The position numbers were made by a program, and so were the translations under genes. Under the pieces are notes generated by a model. That model searched no databases, had not been told where the DNA came from, and was given only the letters and a program-made list of their open reading frames with translations. A stretch of DNA of 64,000 bases from Amoeboaphelidium protococcarum (taxonomy: Eukaryota; Aphelidiomycota; Aphelidea). Positions 49,521-61,329 of the stretch are shown in pieces (the stretch's first letter is position 1; each line of letters starts with the position of its first letter). Location: contig JALECJ010000255.1 of assembly GCA_023515745.1 (NCBI GenBank), forward strand, positions 1,250,001 to 1,314,000, in the 5' to 3' direction.

Positions 49521-52500
49521 TCAGTTGAAAAAATACTCCGAATTCAGCACCTGATTAATGTCAAAATCTCCTTTAGGCGGTAACGGTGGAAGCTCAATAT
49601 TCTTATAAAAGTATCCCCTCCGCTTCTTGATACCCTCGGAAGTGTTTTCACTAGCTTGAGGCGAAGACACTTCCTCACCTGAAGTTGAGCTATTTGGCAG
49701 TTGATCATTGCCAGAGGTGGAATCTAAAGAAGCATTTACATCATCTACAGGCTCAATCTTTTCATTGCTACGTATCTTTCTATGCCCATATCTTTACATC
49801 AGTTCTTCCTGCAGATTCTCCATGATAGGTTAGGAGTGCATTTTCACAAACTACTCTTTCAGAATGATACGAAGTCGATCCACATCACAAGCATGAGTCC
49901 AGTACGAGTCGTGCACAGAAGCAAAAGTCATGCCTTGGCTGTAGCATTCCAGCGCAGTCATTAACATGTGCGTAGCATCCAAAGAATGGATGAAATTCGG
50001 GGGAAATCCTTACACTTATTTACTAACATCCACATTGGACTTCTTCCTATGATCCTTGAGGGTGAAGCTCTGCATCGCCGTACTGATGGTGACGTGTTTA
50101 ATGTCTTTGTACGGCTGGGCAACCACCATTCCTAGAGGAGTTGTCCACACAACAACGCTTGAGCTACTCTATAGGCTTTTCACCTGCTTTCGAATAGAAT
50201 CCTTGCTTGACTGATCCAATTATTACAACTTGCGCTATGACTTTAACTGATCGAGAAGCCTGAGACTTCGCTCAATCTGCTCAGGTGGAAGACTCTTTGA
50301 CAATATCTTTGCACTCTACGCGAGCCAATTTTAGATCTTTCGAGCCTCTTTAAACGTGTCATCAAGAGCACTGAACACCTTAGGAGCCACGTATCGAGAG
50401 AGCTGAAATATTTATTCCTCTGAGAATGTGTGCGGATAATACTTTTCTTTCAGTCTATTCGCAATTTAATCCCTAGCGCCGATAGCAGTCACACCATACA
50501 CAGAGGTCATCACTGTCTATTTGACAATTTTTCGGTCAATACGCTCAGGGCCAATAAGTTCTGCCAGAATTTTCTACACACCAGGCTTTATAAAGTCAAC
50601 CTGCTTGATTGGTTTAGAAAAGTCCAACTGCTCGCTAGAAGATTGAATACTCTCCATATCCTCCTGCACCATCTTCCGTACTTTAGAGGCCACTGCGCTG
50701 TACACATCCTGAGGTCTGTCAAATCCCGACGCCAAATTCACCTAACAAGCGCCTTCATAATCACCACCTAGAGCAGCGTAATGCTGCAAACCATTACATG
50801 ATCCATCCTAATGCACCGGCAGTCTACTCAGATATTCTTCAGGTTTCCCCGACTTGATAGCATTAGAGATCTCCATAGCCGTGCTCAAAGTCAGCCACGG
50901 TTTATCGGCATTAATCCAAAATCTAGCATTACCATCATCTTTAGCAAATGGATTCTCAGCTGCAGCATGAATCTTATTCAAGATAGAATCGGCAAACTGC
51001 TCTCTTTCATCAAACGTGGCCTTATCAAACCCATAACAATTGGCTAGATGTATTTTCAGCCATCGAAGCCCAGTTGAACCTAAAGGCTTTGGATCATCAA
51101 AAATCAGCAGAGATCGAGATAAGTCATTGCCCATGTGATTAAACAACTATGCGATAGGATATGCGCGTCCTCTGAAATCCATGTTATGAGGAAAGTACAA
51201 AGTTCTACCAGCCAGTGATCGCGCAATTTCAATCTTGTAATTCTCAGAGATCTTGATAGATTTGGCATCATAATATGACTGGGTTTGCTCCTCTACAGCT
51301 CTATGCCATTAAGCACGAGATGCAGCGTTGCTCTCAAAATCATCCGGCTTTGGAATGGGAGCAGGTCGTTGCAGTTATTCAACCGGTAACTTGGAAACTT
51401 TCTCCCCATTGTTCCAGGCGTAGATAATGTGCTTCAGTAAGTCCTCATTAACGCGCCACTTTGTCCGTCCCAGAGCGTCAAGTCCACCGAAAACTCTATC
51501 CATAGAACCGGTCAGATTAGCATGCTTGAGGTAGGCCTCCAACTCTCGCGAGATACCTCTCACAGCGGCGGTTCTAATAGTGAGATACCCACCAGACTCA
51601 TGATCAGTCCAAGGTTTAGGCGGAACAAGCATAGGTAGCAATTTGGGTATAAAAGTGTGAGAAGATGACTTTATGGCATCCTTAGGTAAGTTGCTAGCTT
51701 GCTCGGCGGAACCCAGAATGTTCAATACGGCGTCATGAACGCGAACAATCCCATGTTATTTGCCATTCTCAAACACTAAACCATGACTAAAAGCATCAAC
51801 CAGCTCCACATCAAAACTTAACGCACGCCCCGGCTTAACTTGAAGCCCATCAAATGCAATTTCACCATCGCGCAAAGCAATCTAAGCAGAGTCGAGCATC
51901 ATACTACACAAAAGAGAACCGACGTTCGCGTTCACAGGCCTACTCCAATGCGTCAATACATCCATCTCCTCTTTGCCTAATTAGGCTGCAGCTTTACGAT
52001 ACTATCTCTGAAATAACTGATTACTCTGTACCAATTTCTACACAGTCACATAATCATTCACCATCTTTTACCGTAACTTCTTATCAGAGAGCGACATCAT
52101 TCTGTGCTCCTACTCCGCACTCTATCCTATATCCAGAACTAGATTAGCCGCTTTAATTGAGTCACGTCCATTACTAAACGCCTTAATAAACTGACTTATG
52201 GTGGCCAGTGCAACCTTCTCCGGCTCCTTTTCAAACAGCATCAGAAAAGGCAGGTATTCACCCAATTGGCATTCATTCATAGCTGCACCATTCTCCTTAT
52301 AATGCTAAATTTCACTACTAATTCTGGTAGTCAGACGTTTGAGCCATATCATTGAAAGCTTCTTCAATTCAGGACTGACGCGTCCAATACCAGTCACATC
52401 CTTAACCTTTTGATCAGATAACATCAACTGCTCCTGACTAATTCTAAAAGATTCCTATTCCACATGAATTTACAAATCCACAAGATTCTCAAAATCGGCA

Positions 52501-53243
52501 TCCAAAGCTTTCAAATTTTATTACACAAAGGCCATGTTAGGGGTATTAACGGCACTGATTTGCGGTAGATTACTCTCATTCTGGACATAAGTAACACCAC
52601 TATCAGCTTATTACTATTGTGACTTTTAGGAGAGATACTCATCAAGTATCTTGACTTCACTCTCTGTAAATTCATAATGTTTGAGCAATCTTGTAAAATC
52701 TTTATCACCATCACCAACATTATCACGTTATGACATCATGTTCTTCTTGTAGTCAGATAATATAATCTTGACAAAATCAGTTGATTTACTTCCATTCTAA
52801 GTGGAGCAGTTCCTAAAGTTGATTGCAGCTTTTAAAAGCAGAGCATACGTGGTTACATTTGGCTATAGTTAAAGAGACTTTAGACGCTGATACCACAACA
52901 AACTCTGCTTCATCCCATCAGCCGCAAGTGACGCGTTGCTCGATGCATCAGATACCAAGGAAGCAGATGAAGTACGAATGAAGAGATTTAGCAGACTTGT
53001 ATTAACCAGACCTTCTTAGATGGCATTCTTATTCTACTATATCACAGCATTGAAGAGAATCTGCGCCCGCTCCATCTGATAAGTACGAAGACAGGCCTCG
53101 ATCAGCGATAATTTCCTCTGTACCTGTGCAATTCTATCTTCTTTCAGACCATCAAGAGTATTTTAATCCAGCCTATTAACAATCTTTTAAGACTATGACG
53201 TGAATCTCTTTATTACCAATCTTGGTGATATTCTTTTCAACAT
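49521..53243 (-). CDS. POLRMT: Mitochondrial DNA-directed RNA polymerase
   Basis: Intronless, 1240 aa, the single-subunit T7-like enzyme that transcribes mitochondrial DNA. The N-terminus is a PPR-like extension ([20 protein letters not shown]). The polymerase has [40 protein letters not shown], palm motif [19 protein letters not shown] (the first Q is TAG), the fingers region [36 protein letters not shown], and motif [17 protein letters not shown]. The C-terminal [14 protein letters not shown] precedes TGA. Catalytic Asp residues are in place. No other mitochondrial transcription gene is nearby. Confidence 0.97.
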
Positions 53244-53514
53244 TTTTCACTCCTCCTGTCCAGCGTCGATCACCAGAAAAAGAGAGAAGATATTACACGT
53301 TAATTTTACATCGTGGACCGTTGTAATCATGGTACGTTGTTCGTAATTTTGCATTTAAATAATAGAAACTTGTGTAGAATGTGCTTAATCTGTTAAATGA
53401 CTATAAGACAGAGTAAGTTTGAAAATTATTTAAATGTTACTTATTAACGAGTGTCAGTTTGATTTGACTTACCTGTGTAGCATTGAGGGGTGCGAAGAGA
53501 TTAAACTTACAGAC

Positions 53515-53958
53515 ATGGAAGGAGTTTTGATTGCGTCGACAAAATAATCTGAAACGGCTGAAAGGGCGGCATAATCAACAAGAAACACTAATGATGATGA
53601 AGATAATGGCAGCGTTGAAGAGTAGTCGGAAGAATCATACGATAATAACGAGGACATGGTGGACGAATACTCACGCGCGCTTGGTGGATTGAATGATAAT
53701 GCGGAAAGGCTTTCACTTGGCTCTGTTAACATGGTGGCCAGTTCTGGTGACGATCGCGGGCAGTCAGCTGTCGTTCAATTTTGCGATAGTGATTGCTTCG
53801 TTTTGAGGATTGATACTAAAGGATCCATAGGTAAACTTTACATGATTTAATTAAGTGTACTCAAATTTCATTGTATAATAGTAGGTGCCGCTGTTGCTGC
53901 TGGCAAAGATATTCTCACAGATCTTGAACCACTAAAAGGCGTGTTGATATCTTCTTGA
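53515..53958 (+). CDS. Small acidic protein, possibly LAMTOR/roadblock-like
   Basis: Two exons, 53515-53830 and 53885-53958, with a 54 bp intron (GTAAAC...ATAGTAG). About 129 aa. It opens MEGVLIASTKQSETAERA, has an acidic middle (NDDEDNGSVEEQSEE) and ends with a compact fold-like part: AVVQFCDSDCFVLRIDTKG, then SIGAAVAAGKDILTDLEPLK before TGA. Alternating strands recall small roadblock/LAMTOR proteins, but I cannot assign it. An upstream exon may exist: the frame stays open to a GTGTAG acceptor at about 53480. Confidence 0.5.
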
Positions 53959-54129
53959 ATAAACGTGTATTTAATATGTTGATGTTTTCTTTAATTTACT
54001 AATATGCTCCCTTATTATACTGTAATCGCGCCTTGTCAACTGTCTAAATCGTGAATTCAGTTTCACTCGTAAAGCCCACGCGTTTTCCTCCAACTAGCTC
54101 CTTCTTCATAAACGTCCACTCTGTAGAAT

Positions 54130-55293
54130 ATGACTTAGACTTAGTATCAGGATTTAATTTAAGATTGTCTTGCTAAAAATGGCATTGTGACTGCCAAGTA
54201 TTTGGAATAGAAAGCTAGTCTGAACAACTAGCAGGGTGGTCAGTTTCTGGCTGATTTTGCCTAATGTCAGAGTGCATATCCATCTTTGGGAACATTGGTA
54301 TTGCGAAAGGAGCAGACTCTTGATGCAGATGGTGTCTCACATTGCAAGTTTAGTCTATCTCTTTTGAACAGTCTTGAAAACTCTGCCGGATTTGATTCAT
54401 AATCCTCAGTTTATGCATTAGTCAATGATCTGGCTCAAGATTATAAAGTTCTGCTATCCAATTTGAATTCATTAGCGCACCAGGAAGTCAGAGCTGTAGA
54501 AGCATCAAACAACACGCCCAAGGTTCACCATTCTGCCTCTTTTGCATAAAAGAACAATTAAGTTAAGCAAGTAGGTGACAATTCTTCAACTAAGAAGGCT
54601 AATAATCGGGATGCTGCTCCTGTGAAGAAATCGCCGACAGAGAAGAAGTCAGTACCTGATGCCATATTGAAGAAAAAGAAGCCAAAAATGGTGTTATCAG
54701 ATGATGATAATGATGAAGCTGACGCAAAGCAACAGAATGATGCCTTGATGTAGTCAGCTGCGTCATTCAGTCAGGAAGAACTGGATAATATCTTTGACTT
54801 TGACGCGAAAAGTTCAGCAAATAGTCAGTAATCCGTATAATCAGTATCTCGAAAGAATGAAGGCAAAGATGGCGAGTTAAACGTCAGTAATTTGGAATTG
54901 GACGACAGTGCAGAGGAGCACCAAGATAGAAAGCCTAGCGCGGTATAGTCTAATCTAGATACTGTAGTAGTCACCAATGCCAAAAGAAAGAAGGCCATCA
55001 CGAAGAAGAACACGTTTGTCAATGATCAAGGTAAAATCGTTACTGAAACGACCACTGAGTACATCACAGACGACGATAATAACGACAACGATGGCGATGA
55101 CGAGAGAAGAGATGGAAACTCTGGCGCGTCGAATAGAGTGACGAAGAAGGCCAAAACAGAGTCGGCGGCGACTGAGAAGAATTCTGGGATGAAACGGTCT
55201 GGTGCCGCGTCCAAACAAGCGCCCAAGTCGAGCGGTGCGAAATAGAGCAAACTGTCTTTCTTTGCCGCGAAACCACCCAAGAATAAGAGTTGA
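54130..55293 (+). CDS. POLD3: DNA polymerase delta subunit 3
   Basis: Intronless, 387 aa. POLD3 is the PCNA-binding accessory subunit of Pol delta. The N-terminal region (VTAKYLEQKASLNNQQGGQF) would be the winged-helix part. The long charged middle has KKKKPKMVLSDDD and the conserved KNTFVNDQGKIVTETTTEYI strand seen in the family. The extreme C-terminus has a PIP box, KQSKLSFFAAKP (QxxLxxFF), where the Q is TAG. Start ATG chosen as the first in the open frame. Its 3' end has been copied downstream (see 56484). Confidence 0.85.
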
Positions 55294-55549
55294 ATTTGAA
55301 TTGCTTCTGTTCTCCTAACTGATTGCTGTCACAACATCTACTGCAGGTAAGGCGGAGTCACTATTTTTATCTCTAAATGAATCATTTGTAAGAATTACAG
55401 TATTTATGTTGTATGATAAGGAATCCGAGATTCGAGTTCTTTCCCGACTTTTATCTATCAGTATGACGCCAAAAGTTGATCGCCGTTTGGTTAAAGTGAT
55501 GAGATCATTGTGTATTATTTCCCGCGTAAATATTAAAATTGATAAGAGA
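55186..55549 (+). repeat. Duplicated segment, copy 1 (POLD3 end plus GCP3 start)
   Basis: About 360 bp covering the last 35 codons of POLD3, the spacer and the start of a GCP3-like frame. It aligns base by base with diverged copy 2 at 56484-56826, for example GAAACGG(T/A)CTGGTGCC and GTAAGAATTA. The protease gene lies between the copies. Confidence 0.8.
55377..55549 (+). pseudogene. Broken GCP3 N-terminal fragment
   Basis: It begins ATG-AAT like the true GCP3 start at 56658 and encodes LYDKESEIRVLSRLLSISM, matching LYEKESELPFLSRILSSSM of GCP3. A small insertion near 55395 shifts the frame after the first ten codons, and the frame ends at TGA 55561 with no GCP3 body. A leftover of the local duplication. 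Confidence 0.75.
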
Positions 55550-55643
55550 ACAGTGTTATTCTGACTCTGTTGTGCAGAGATTTCAGTCGCTTACCACGTT
55601 CTCTTTCAAACGCGTTGGCTAGTCAACATTAACCGGCAGAATC

Positions 55644-56360
55644 ATGACAGATCGTAACATTCCCATTTAATTCCGTGACTTTGGTGTTGCGGCTTCCATT
55701 GACCGGAATGCGTTGAATAATATCATGTTAATGACTCAAGGTGAAGTCCGACGTACCGCTGCAAGAGCATTGTAGTCGTGCGTGGCAAAGATAGATGTTA
55801 CATATGCAGATAAAAACAGGAGTCCTCAATCTGGCAGCGCTTTTCTATACAGTGATCAGGCATATTTGCTGGCATCCGCACATGTTGTTTACGGTTGCGA
55901 TTCTATCCGCGTATCTTTTGATAATGGCCGGTTTGTTTTTAATGGCAGTGTGGCATATTTGCCACCTCAACATGAGATTAAATAAATCGATTTGGCAATT
56001 GTGAAGATAGAAGGGGCTCCTCATGGATATCGACATGACCGCCATTACATTGGATCCGTAAAAATGCCATAAATCGGTGATTCTGTTTCTTGCGCTGGAT
56101 ATGCATTCAACGGCAGTTTCTAATTTACTACTGGAATTATATCAAATGTTCCAAATTTGTCACGTATTATAGTAACAAATGCGACAGATAGTGGTACTTC
56201 AGGCGGACCATGTGTTGATTAATATGCATCATGTCTTATAGGGGTGGTACAGGGTCATTATGGCCATCACCACGATTAAACTCGCGTTCTGTCGCTATCT
56301 CCGGTTAAAGACTTTTTTAATGATGCTCCAGAGGGAGTTCCTATACTGCTGATTTAGTGA
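55644..56360 (+). CDS. Trypsin-like serine protease
   Basis: Intronless, 238 aa. The chymotrypsin-fold triad is visible: His in YLLASAHVVYGCDS, Asp in IDLAIVKIEG, and Ser in TDSGTSGGPCVDQ. No signal peptide and no PDZ domain, so cytosolic, and shorter than HtrA proteins. The N-terminal 60 residues (DRNIPIQFRDFGVAASIDRN) are of unknown fold. The frame ends ATT-TAG-TGA. It stands alone between the two copies of the POLD3/GCP3 junction, so it arrived with or after that duplication. Substrate unknown; the plain GTSGGP style is shared by bacterial and phage-like proteases as well as eukaryotic ones, so transfer is possible but not shown. Confidence 0.85.
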
Positions 56361-56478
56361 TCTGTCGAAAATAAAGAAGTTGCAAACTCTGCTGATCATC
56401 CTAAATAAAAATATATCTTAGCATATGATGTTACTACTATTTTATTTACTTACTGTAGCTCTGTAAATGCCTCGTCAC

Positions 56479-56588
56479 GGTTAGGAGTGAAACGGACTGG
56501 TGCCACTTCGAAACAAGCGTCTAAGACAAGCGCTGTGAAACAGAGCATGTTGTCTTCTTTTACCGCCAAAGAACAGAAGTTGACTTGA
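56479..56588 (+). pseudogene. POLD3 C-terminal fragment
   Basis: A 36-codon frame SRLGVKRTGATSKQASKTSA then VKQSMLSSFTAKEQKLT, ending in TGA. It copies the POLD3 tail (GMKRSGAASKQAPKSSGAKQ) with the second aromatic of the PIP box lost (SSFT for SFFA). No upstream POLD3 body precedes it, so it is a relic. Confidence 0.75.
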
Positions 56589-56826
56589 TTAGGACTCCCG
56601 GTTACAATTAACTGTGACGAAATCTAATTACGGAGGAGTTACTATATCCATCTCAGAATGAATAACCTGTTGTAAGAATTATGCAAGTTGTACGAAAAGG
56701 AATCAGAGTTGCCATTTCTGTCTCGAATTTTATCCAGCAGTATGATGCCTGTAGTCGATCTCGGCATTGGTTAAGGTGATAAAATCATTGTTTAGTATGC
56801 CAAGAGTAAGTGCTAAAATAGAGAAG
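56484..56826 (+). repeat. Duplicated segment, copy 2
   Basis: Partner of 55186-55549. Here the GCP3 part is intact and continues into the full gene, while the POLD3 part is the relic; in copy 1 the reverse is true. This arrangement is what a tandem duplication followed by loss of the spare parts would give. Confidence 0.8.
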
Positions 56827-58874
56827 ATGGGGAAGCTTTGGATTAGATATACTAATAGCTGAAGACATGCAAAGAGGTGCTGAATCCGTAGAATGTTCTA
56901 TATTTTCTTGCATCAGTCTCCTAAGATAATCGGACGGGATCTAACTCATACAAGTCTCCTGTGAGGGGTAGTCGAGGATTCATGGGGCCTTCAATGTCAT
57001 CTTCAGACTTATTTAACTCTTCTCCACCCAGGCCTCGCAGCGGTAAGGCTTAGTAGAAGTTGGGAAGTCAGAGTACTCTTATTCTTCAAGGTAACAGTGA
57101 TTCTGCCATTGGTAATAGTTTATTGACCCAGTAACGGAGCGGCTATGGCACTACAATGTTCAAAGTTCCCAGTGCTAGTAATAGTTTTGCTCAATTTGTG
57201 TCTAATGCTGATATTTTGGATGATTTGTTTAAGATATTAATGGGGTTAGATGGTAAGAATATCACTATAAATGTAAAGTCGAAGAGTTTGACGATCGATC
57301 GTGATGTAAATGAAAACATGTAATAGTTGATCAACCTGATTGCTGATGAAGTTCTGTGGGCTTATTTGGAGTTGAAATCTGCCGCTGTGGTGTCTGGTTC
57401 TGATTCTAAAATTGGAGTATTTCGTCAGTCTTTCAATTCCATTGTGAAGTAGTAGTTGGACCTTTATGAGAATTTTGTGATTGAATTATAAATGCAGAGG
57501 AGTATTAATGTTTAACTCATCTATGTACAATTACGGCCTTGGATGAGATTACTCCAAGAGTCAAACCATATCAGTACATAGTGCAAAGATATGGAAGGAG
57601 TGTAGTTGTTGAATCGAGTCCACGCATTGCATAAACTTTAGTACGGAGTCTCATTGAAAGATGAGTTGTTCACCAGTCTTTAGAATGCGATGAACTCTCT
57701 CCTGCTTAGTATGATCAGTGATTGGATAAGTAATGGTTCTGTGGTGGATGTTCACGGAGAGTTTTTTATTCAGAATAATGTGATAATAGAGGATTGGGTG
57801 CCTGGACATTTACTGGATCGATAAACGGTTCAAAGAATACTCAGTATAGGCAAAACGTTGTAATTTCTCCAAGGGAAGTGCAAAAATTTTAATTATATGC
57901 AAAGTAGACATAATCTCAAGTTGGAACAACTGGCGCATATTAGTCAGTACATTTAACAAGAATTTGATCGAGTACAATCTCACGCTCTGGATATTGTTTT
58001 GAATCAAGTTCACCTTGTGGATACTTTAAGTGCCATGAGATTTCTCCTGTTGGGAAAAGCTGGTGATTTTATGCGCAGCATTATTGATCATTTTGATCAG
58101 GTGTTGTGTTAGTCTGCAGATTCCATAGAGCGGCATCGTTTAATATCCAATTTGGAGGATGCGATTATGAATAGTGTCGCCGTGTAAATGATTGACTTTC
58201 ATCCTAGACTAGATGTGAAGTTGCTCGCCATACCTGGTGCTGCCTCTGGCTGGGATATATTCACACTGACTTATCTAGTTGATGGGCCTCTGAGTGTTGT
58301 GATTGATGAATAATGCCTGGCTATCTATCATAAATTGTTTCAATTCATACTCAAATTCTAGAGATTAATTGCGGATTTGGAGTAAGCCTTTGATCATGTA
58401 AGATCTGCCAGTAAATAATAAGCAAGAGATATAGGCACTGTTATGTTAGAAATTGGTCAAATTAAAAGCGTGGTGACGAGTTTGTGTAATTATATATTTA
58501 ATGAAGGCGTTGAGCGTTACTGGCTCACTATCAATGACAAGATTAAAAGTTGCCGGGATCTAGATTCTCTCATAACTTTGCACAAGTCTGAGTTGATCGT
58601 CATGCAGAAGACAGTTTTATTTAGCGCTGGTAAAGACATTGAAGGCATCTCGGCCGTTTTGAATATAATGTCTCTGGCTGATTAATATTGTTAAGCATTA
58701 AGAAATAATGATTGTACAACAGCTGATATAACGCGAAAGTAGAATCAGGCGTCTGTCTATCTTTAATTCGATCAGCAAAGGTAAAAGTTGTCTCACTGGC
58801 TTCTTAAAGACTAGCATGACATTGCAAAGGTGCTGCTGTCATATGAAATAAATCCACACAGCATTAATACCTGA
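56658..58874 (+). CDS. TUBGCP3: Gamma-tubulin complex component 3 (GCP3)
   Basis: Intronless, 738 aa, a little shorter than animal GCP3 (about 900). GCP3 is a core subunit of the gamma-tubulin small complex that nucleates microtubules. The N-terminus (LSRILSSSMMPVVD) is of GCP2/3 type. The Grip regions hold LLLSMISDWISNGSVVDVHG, EFFIQNN, TVQRILSIGKTLQFLQGKC, MRFLLLGKAGDFMRSIIDHF, HPRLDVKLLAIPGAASGWDI and FTLTYLVDGPLSVVIDEQC, close to GCP3's SGDTGWDVFSLDYHVDGP block. TGA follows HSINT. The last 84 bp reappear after the N at 60438. Confidence 0.93.
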
Positions 58875-58980
58875 CCTTGATTCTAAGAAAAGTGACTGAT
58901 TGTAATATGAATAAACAAATGTACTATCACCCACTCACTCACTCATAAATCCTGAGGATATAACTATAGAATATCCACCA

Positions 58981-59455
58981 TCAGAATCCGTAATCTTCAT
59001 CTTCACTTTCACTGTCCAGAGCTCTGCGTCTTTGAATTACCACAGAGGATTGACACGTCTCCGCCTGCTCTCCCTCTTGCTATATTTACTCCAACAGTTA
59101 TCTCACCGTCTGCTCGCTCACCTTACCATCTTGACCGAATGGAATCTATTTGGTACGTGCCAATCTCAATATCAAATCCTGGACAGCTCTAGCTTTCTAC
59201 GGTTTTACCAGAGACAGAGTATTCAGACGCTCCTTAGCCTCTCTTGACAATATAGAATTAAGAATGGTATGTCTCTACTCCTCCTATTCAACCATCTTTT
59301 ATTATGATTACTATTACTACTACTATTGCTATTGCATCGACTCATTTCCAGAATTGACCTACATCACGACGCATTGATAATAATAATAATAATATTTATG
59401 AAATTCAAAACATGAATAAACTTACTGATTATGAGGATGGATTAACAACAGTCAT
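58981..59455 (-). CDS. PDCD5: PDCD5-family DNA-binding protein, copy A
   Basis: Two exons, 59426-59455 and 58981-59358, with a 67 bp intron ending ATGTAG. About 135 aa, small nuclear/cytosolic protein conserved from archaea. Seen: ILSREAKERLNTLSLVKPQK, AVQDLILRLARTKQI, GKVSEQTVRQLLEQIQQEGE and the C-terminal VVIQRRRALDSESEDEDYGF. An N-terminal run MQQQQQQQQQSQQ is written mostly in TAA/TAG, where the other copy has CAG twice. A third such swap lies in the SEQTV codons. Confidence 0.93.
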
Positions 59456-59693
59456 GGCTAAATGCTTTTTGATTTCTTTAACAATTCAATAGATCAAGGA
59501 GAGAAAATGCGAATTGCTTTTAAGTGTTGAAGAAATTGTTGAACTCTTTCGCGCTTTGGTGATCGTTCAATCGTGCTCTCTCCTTGCCTTTTTTGTACTG
59601 TGCTGGTACCGAAAACATTGCCAACAGTCCAAGATTATTTTATTCCAAATTATTAGAAATTTCAAGTACGTAAATATACAGTTCGGGAATAAT

Positions 59694-60053
59694 ATGGTCA
59701 ATTTCTGTCCAGATTGCAATAATATGCTCTATCCTAAAGAGAATAGGCAGGAGAAGCGGCTGCTATATGCATGCAGAAACTGTAATCATTACGAGATTGC
59801 AGAATCCAACTGCATATACAAGCATTAGGTGATGCACCATGCCGGCGATTAAATGCAGTAACTGATCTCAGATGTCGCCAAAGATCCTACTCTACCGCGG
59901 ACAAGAGATGTACAGTGTCCACGATGTGAATAGAAAGAAGTGGTGTATTTTCAGACTAGAGCTAGACGAGCCGATGCCACAATGACACTGTATTACGTCT
60001 GCTGTAATTAAGAATGTGGACATAAATGGGCCGACACTTCAGCGCAGGCATGA
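59694..60053 (+). CDS. RPB9: RNA polymerase II subunit RPB9, copy A
   Basis: Intronless, 119 aa, the usual length. It has two zinc ribbons: [18 protein letters not shown] with CRNCNH, and [15 protein letters not shown] with CCNQECGHKW. The linker [16 protein letters not shown] is the RPB9 signature. RPB9 affects start-site choice and fidelity of Pol II. Four TAA/TAG codons are read as Gln. TGA follows SAQA. Confidence 0.96.
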
Positions 60054-60187
60054 ATAATGTAGTTTATATAAAGGCATAACATTTGAATTTATGAATAATA
60101 GCTATAGAATTTGGAAATGAGGCTTTCCTCTTAATTAAAAATCTTACATGGAGACACTAAATATATAATATTTTTAATGATGATCAA

Positions 60188-60436
60188 TCAATCGAAAAAT
60201 CTTCTGGATGGTGGTGCCCCGTAGAGAGCCATGCGAAGGTATGGAAGCATCTTCTCAGCGGCAAGGTCCAGTCTAGCCTCAAGAGTATTCTAACACACAA
60301 TCTTGCCACCAGCAGTTACTAGAACCACACCACCAGACGTGCTATCCGGCAAATTTCTATTCTTATCCACTTAAATGAACAAAGACTTGCCTTGATCTAA
60401 TTTAATAATCTTCAAGTACTCGGACACTGCCTGTTT
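60188..60436 (-). CDS. ATP6V1E: V-ATPase subunit E, C-terminal fragment at the gap (copy A)
   Basis: It encodes the last 82 residues of V-ATPase E (TASGGV-like [20 protein letters not shown], then [20 protein letters not shown]) up to the N at 60437, where the reading is cut. The full gene is the second copy at 61821. The missing 5' part is explained by the assembly join and is not a biological truncation. Confidence 0.85.
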
Positions 60437-60437
60437 N
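60437..60437. other. Assembly gap (single N)
   Basis: The only N in the window. It breaks V-ATPase E in mid-codon and is followed directly by the end of GCP3, so the two flanks are not naturally adjacent. Confidence 0.95.
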
Positions 60438-60622
60438 TCTCACTGGCTTCTTAAAGACTAGCATGACATTGCAAAGGTGCTGCTGTCATATGAAATAAAT
60501 CCACACAGCATTAATACCTGACCTTGATTCTAAGAAAAGTGACCGATTGTAATATGAATTAACAAATGAACTATCACCTCTCACTCATAAATCCTGAGGA
60601 TATAACTATAAAGTATCCATCA

Positions 60623-61091
60623 TCAGAATCCGTAATCTTCATCTTCGCTTTCACTGTCCAGAGCTCTGCGTCTTTGAATTACTACAGAGGATTGACGCGT
60701 CTCTGCCTGCTCTCCCTCTTGCTATATTTACTCCAACAGTTATCTCACTGTCTACTCGCTCACCTTACCATCTTGACCGAATGGAATCTATTTGGTACGC
60801 GCCAATCTCAGTATCAAATCCTGGACAGCTCCAGCTTTCTATGGTTTTACCAGAGACAGAGTATTCAGACGCTCTTTAGCCTCTCTTGACAATATAGAAT
60901 TAAGAATAGTATGTCTCTGCTCCTCCTATTCAACCATCTTTTATTATGATTACTATTACTGCTGCTATTGCTATTGCATCGACTCATTTCCAGAATTGAT
61001 CTACATCACGACGCATTGATAATAATATTATTTATGGAATTCAAATCATGAATAAACTTACTGATTATGAGGCTGGATTAACAACAGTCAT
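60623..61091 (-). CDS. PDCD5: PDCD5-family protein, copy B
   Basis: Exons 61062-61091 and 60623-61000; the same gene as at 58981, with a 61 bp intron. Two codons in the Gln run that are TAG in copy A are CAG here, and one CAG of copy A (EQTV) is TAG here. There is at least one amino acid change (ARAV to AGAV). Treated as the second allele. Confidence 0.9.
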
Positions 61092-61329
61092 GGCTAATTG
61101 CTTTTTGATTTCTTTAACAATTCAGTAGATCCTGGAGAGAAAATGCGAATTGCTCTTAAGTGTTGAAGAAATTGTTGAACTCTTTCGCGCTTTGGTGATC
61201 GTTCAATCGTGCTCTCTCCTTGCCGTTTTTGTACTGTGCTGGTAGCGAAAACATTGCGAACAGTCCAAGATTGATTTAATCTTTATTATCAGAACTATTA
61301 AGGAGGTAGATATACAGTTCGGGAATAGT

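Larger units (their letters stand above)
58791..60436. repeat. Direct repeat copy A (GCP3 end, PDCD5, RPB9, V-ATPase E end)
   Basis: A 1.65 kb block present again at 60438-62069 after a single N. Coding parts are almost identical; non-coding parts differ by substitutions and small indels, for example around 59635-59680. Such divergence and gene-by-gene collinearity fit two alleles of one locus. Confidence 0.92.
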
